Of a stretch of DNA of 64,000 nucleotides, positions 61,521-64,000 are shown in pieces. The notes beneath the pieces were generated by a model. The model was not told the origin of the DNA and searched no databases. It saw only the letters and a list, made by a program, of their open reading frames with translations. Position numbers and translations under genes: made by a program. Source of the stretch: Microcaldota archaeon (GTDB taxonomy: Archaea; Micrarchaeota; Micrarchaeia; Micrarchaeales; Micrarchaeaceae); NCBI GenBank assembly GCA_021827995.1, contig JAKATK010000001.1, positions 124,001 to 188,000 on the forward strand, given 5' to 3'. Each line of letters starts with the position of its first letter. Position 1 is the first letter of the stretch.

Positions 61521-62033
61521 ATGTTCGGTAGTGATTGGGTGGAGACGGACAAGAAGCATGAGCTTACGCCTGCCCAGGCCATGGCCGCGCTCGAGAGCAA
61601 GGCTGATGCCACCATAGATGCGCTCTCAAAGCTGTGGGACTGGAGCCGCGACGATTCCGGCCTGCAGAACCATACGAGCGATGACATAAGCCGCTGCGGC
61701 TCGATATTGAAGGCTTTCAAGGAGCAGAAGGATGGGATCCAGAAGTCTAAAGGGTACACGTTCAAGACTCATTATGCGGTCTGGAGGGCAACGCATGCGA
61801 TTGGCAACGACATCATAACGCTGGCGTTGAGCAAGATGGATGGGCTGTCGCCGCACACGCCAGAGCAGGTGCTGAAGGTCTGCGAAGTCATAAACGGCAT
61901 GGAAGCCCTTAGCGATTACGAGAAACAGGTAGCTAGGTACACGCTCAAGATGCGCTACCTGAACCGCCTCACTACCGACTACGAGGATCTCGAGAAGCAG
62001 CTAGAGGAGTTCAGGAAGAAGCTCAGGAGATGA
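61521..62033 (+). CDS. Uncharacterised helical protein in hydrolase cluster
   Basis: About 170 residues, helical, ending in a coiled coil (DYEDLEKQLEEFRKKLRR). No family recognised, no signal or membrane segment. The start is unclear: ATG 61521 lies close to the TATA-like element near 61498-61507; GTG 61539, with a GGTAGTGAT ribosome-like motif, fits better but shortens the protein by six residues. The next gene starts four bases after the stop. Confidence 0.65.
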   Translation: MFGSDWVETDKKHELTPAQAMAALESKADATIDALSKLWDWSRDDSGLQNHTSDDISRCGSILKAFKEQKDGIQKSKGYTFKTHYAVWRATHAIGNDIITLALSKMDGLSPHTPEQVLKVCEVINGMEALSDYEKQVARYTLKMRYLNRLTTDYEDLEKQLEEFRKKLRR

Positions 62034-62037
62034 TGGC

Positions 62038-63042
62038 ATGGAGCGCAGCAAAGGCATAAGCATTTATAACGGCCCGGATTCCACCGGCGTTGGCCTGCGC
62101 GCCAACGAGGTCAATGACGGCGCCTCGCCCAAGCATCTTGAACGAAAGGACCTCAAGGCTAGGGCAGAAGCGGTGCGCAAGGGCGAGATCGACCAGCGGG
62201 CAAGGCTGGACGTCTGGGTGGCCGAGAACGTGCTGGGCGAGCTGCAGAGGTCGAAGATAAACGCCGAGCCGATAAGCGGGTCGCTCATAAAGGAGAAGTT
62301 CGCAGACGTCGGGATAGACCTGAGCGACAAGGACGCCGACAGGATACAGCTCAATATAATAAAGGCGGAGAGCTTTGAGAAGAAACTCATGATGCTGATG
62401 AGCTACGGGGCCATGGGCATGATGGGCGGCCTCTGGGTGCACGGCATGGCCGGCATACTAAGCATCCTCGGCGGCGCTGGGATACTTGCACTTGGCGCTG
62501 CCTCGATAAGCATGATGCTCTACTACAAGCATCTACAGAAGAACATCGAGAGGAGCATTGCGGAGGTTGTGGGTAGGGAGTACTCGAAAGAACCGGACAT
62601 GGCCAACTCCTCGAACCTATCGCATAAGAAGATAGCATTGGTGCAGACCCTGACGAGCCAGTTCTACGAGGATGACAAGGCGGAGCGTGCATTCATAATC
62701 GAGTCACTAAAGAAGCACGGAGTAAAACACCCGGAGGCGTACGCAGACGAGGCGCTCGAGGACATAAAGAAGCTGCAGTCAGAGATGCGCAAGAAGGGCA
62801 GGAACGAGGGCATAGTAACCGGCTTAGTTGGTGCCAGCGCTCTGGTGGCGTTCGCGACGACCAGTTGGATAGGCTGGATTGCAGGCATACTGCTCTACAC
62901 GAACGGCATGGCAGCGTACTATCTGACTAGGCAGATAGGCTACTGGGACTATAGGGACCTCGTGCGCGTCTCTGGCGAGGCCCTAGCTGATGAGAGTGTC
63001 ATCATAAGGCCGAACGCAGAATTGGCGCTTCTCCGGCAATGA
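62038..63042 (+). CDS. Four-helix membrane protein in hydrolase cluster
   Basis: 334 residues: a soluble N-terminal part (1-115, charged helices), two membrane helices at about 117-163 (YGAMGMMGGLW, then GILALGAASISMMLYY), a soluble middle (165-255, KHGVKHPEAYADEALEDI), and two more helices at about 258-297. Both soluble parts should be on the same, probably cytoplasmic, side. No family recognised. It lies between the helical protein and a proteasome-like hydrolase, with 30 bases to the latter. Confidence 0.7.
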   Translation: MERSKGISIYNGPDSTGVGLRANEVNDGASPKHLERKDLKARAEAVRKGEIDQRARLDVWVAENVLGELQRSKINAEPISGSLIKEKFADVGIDLSDKDADRIQLNIIKAESFEKKLMMLMSYGAMGMMGGLWVHGMAGILSILGGAGILALGAASISMMLYYKHLQKNIERSIAEVVGREYSKEPDMANSSNLSHKKIALVQTLTSQFYEDDKAERAFIIESLKKHGVKHPEAYADEALEDIKKLQSEMRKKGRNEGIVTGLVGASALVAFATTSWIGWIAGILLYTNGMAAYYLTRQIGYWDYRDLVRVSGEALADESVIIRPNAELALLRQ

Positions 63043-63072
63043 AGACGAGCATGATTATAACAGGCGTGTTGG

Positions 63073-63909
63073 ATGACTGTAATCGGGCAGATACCATACA
63101 AGGACGGCGTCCTCATAGTGGCCGACAGCAGGGCCACGCTTGCCAATCAGTTCTTCGTCAAGTACATAGATGACGAGCAGAAGATATACAGATCGGATGA
63201 CAAGGACATAACCGTCGCCATAGCAGGCAATGCCGTGCTGGGCATAGACGCCGCCAAGGCCCTCACCACGAGCGAGTCTATACTAAAGGAGTACGCAAAG
63301 ACCGGCGACGAGAAAGCCAAGAAGATACTAGAGTACATACTGAACGGCTCATCCAGCATGCCGGCAAATCCTATGGCTGGCTTCGCAGGCCTGCTGGTCA
63401 GCGTGCGCCTGTCTGACAACACAGTCAAGACCCTCACGATACTCGTTGGGGATCTCGGCAAGGGCAAGGAGGTCAGGTTCCTCGATGCGTCGAGGCCATT
63501 CGCCATGGGCGTAGACCGGACCGTGCCGGTGTATCTGAACGACCTGCTCAAAGCCCACTGTCCCGACGTAAACAGCAGGACCTTGGCGGACGCGCTTACC
63601 ATAGCGTTCCTTCTTGAGGACGCTTACATCGAGGAGCACTACCCGATACCATACATGGGCAAGAAGATCCTGGGCGTCGGCGGCGCCATAAGGCTGCGCG
63701 CCACAGAGAAGGACTGGACCCTAGAGGCTGTGATAAACAAGAGCGGGAGGAAGCAGCTGGAGGGCAAGTCCTACGATGAGTTGAGGGACTACTTCGCCCA
63801 GAGGATTGCCGACGCAAAGCAGCAGAATAAAGCGGACGAGCTGAAGCATCTGCTGCGTGCTGACCAGATGGCAGTGGCAAAGAAGAGTGCTGGCCGCAGC
63901 ACCCAATAG
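63073..63909 (+). CDS. Proteasome-beta-like N-terminal-nucleophile hydrolase, paralogue 2
   Basis: 278 residues, MTVIGQIPYKDGVLIVADSR at the start, clearly related to the protein at 17.3-18.2 kb. After Met removal Thr1, Asp17 and Thr21 align with proteasome beta; Lys36 (EQKIYRSDDKD) takes the Lys33 role; VAIAGNAVLG is the Gly47 loop; RPFAMGVDRT resembles the stretch before Ser129. Metabolic Ntn hydrolases differ in this region. The C-terminal end is basic and helical (AKQQNKADELKHLL). Its operon supplies a membrane protein that could anchor it. Activity is inferred. Confidence 0.75.
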   Translation: MTVIGQIPYKDGVLIVADSRATLANQFFVKYIDDEQKIYRSDDKDITVAIAGNAVLGIDAAKALTTSESILKEYAKTGDEKAKKILEYILNGSSSMPANPMAGFAGLLVSVRLSDNTVKTLTILVGDLGKGKEVRFLDASRPFAMGVDRTVPVYLNDLLKAHCPDVNSRTLADALTIAFLLEDAYIEEHYPIPYMGKKILGVGGAIRLRATEKDWTLEAVINKSGRKQLEGKSYDELRDYFAQRIADAKQQNKADELKHLLRADQMAVAKKSAGRSTQ

Positions 63910-63982
63910 CCATCGCGCATTTCCATGCGCCGCATATGGCGCTAGTTACCACAGTTCAAGCCACGCTGGCCGTGTGAATGAG

Positions 63983-63998
63983 GGTTAAATATTTAACC
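63983..63998. promoter_or_regulatory. 16-bp perfect palindrome with TATA core
   Basis: GGTTAAATATTTAACC at the window edge reads the same on both strands. It could be a promoter of a following gene or an operator over it; the window ends before any gene. Confidence 0.4.
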
Positions 63999-64000
63999 AG

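Overview
This window is archaeal and most likely comes from a small-genome DPANN lineage close to Micrarchaeota (ARMAN-type). Grounds: a solitary 16S rRNA gene whose sequence departs from archaeal consensus at the usual PCR primer sites; pre-16S and tRNA processing by bulge-helix-bulge motifs; intron-bearing tRNA-Trp and tRNA-Ser; TATA promoters about 25 to 35 bases ahead of many genes; Shine-Dalgarno motifs of the GAGGTGA/GGTGA kind; an archaeal AspRS; the archaeal uS13-uS4-uS11 order; and class III (pilin-type) signal peptides. Species assignment is inference. Host genes are GC-rich and use ATA, AGG and CTG heavily.

Positions 1-10230 hold a type I-G (formerly I-U) CRISPR-Cas locus: cas3 (3' part), csx17/cas8, csb1/cas7, csb2/cas5-6, a cas4-cas1 fusion and cas2, then a leader and an array of 35 repeats and 34 spacers. 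The cas operon is visibly more AT-rich than the rest and probably arrived by transfer. Positions 10351-16391 hold aspS, then on the minus strand an acyl-CoA dehydrogenase, a CoxG-like protein, the two subunits of a B12-dependent acyl-CoA mutase and a MeaB GTPase. The mutase carries Phe/Gln at the two residues that separate isobutyryl-CoA mutase from methylmalonyl-CoA mutase.

Positions 16618-18930 hold a DUF981 membrane protein, a proteasome-like N-terminal-threonine hydrolase with a partner gene, and a tiny acidic reading frame with its own promoter and terminator. Positions 19001-23692 are three secreted or anchored surface proteins, two with glutamic-peptidase-like (G1) domains. Then come a histidine phosphatase, kdpABC with a lone RAM-domain protein, uridine phosphorylase and PPDK (24 to 33 kb), two pilin-signal surface proteins, tRNA-Gly, proC, cdd, a prenyl diphosphate synthase, a ComB homologue and proline dehydrogenase (33 to 40.5 kb).

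Positions 41055-45793 encode a full 2-oxoacid dehydrogenase complex (E1a, E1b, E2, E3). Next are a phosphodiesterase-like protein, apt, a HerA-like ATPase, a Nudix hydrolase, an MFS exporter, tRNA-Trp with intron, a radical-SAM protein, DUF488, a two-intron tRNA-Ser joined to uS13-uS4-uS11, a Pit phosphate transporter with its DUF47 partner, and a degenerate LAGLIDADG protein beside the 16S gene. The window ends with a three-gene cluster containing a second proteasome-like hydrolase, here with a four-helix membrane protein.

The strongest candidates for something new are the pair of proteasome-like hydrolases with unknown partners, the isobutyryl-CoA-mutase-type cluster, the two-intron tRNA-Ser fused to a ribosomal operon, and the catalytically altered G1-like surface proteins.
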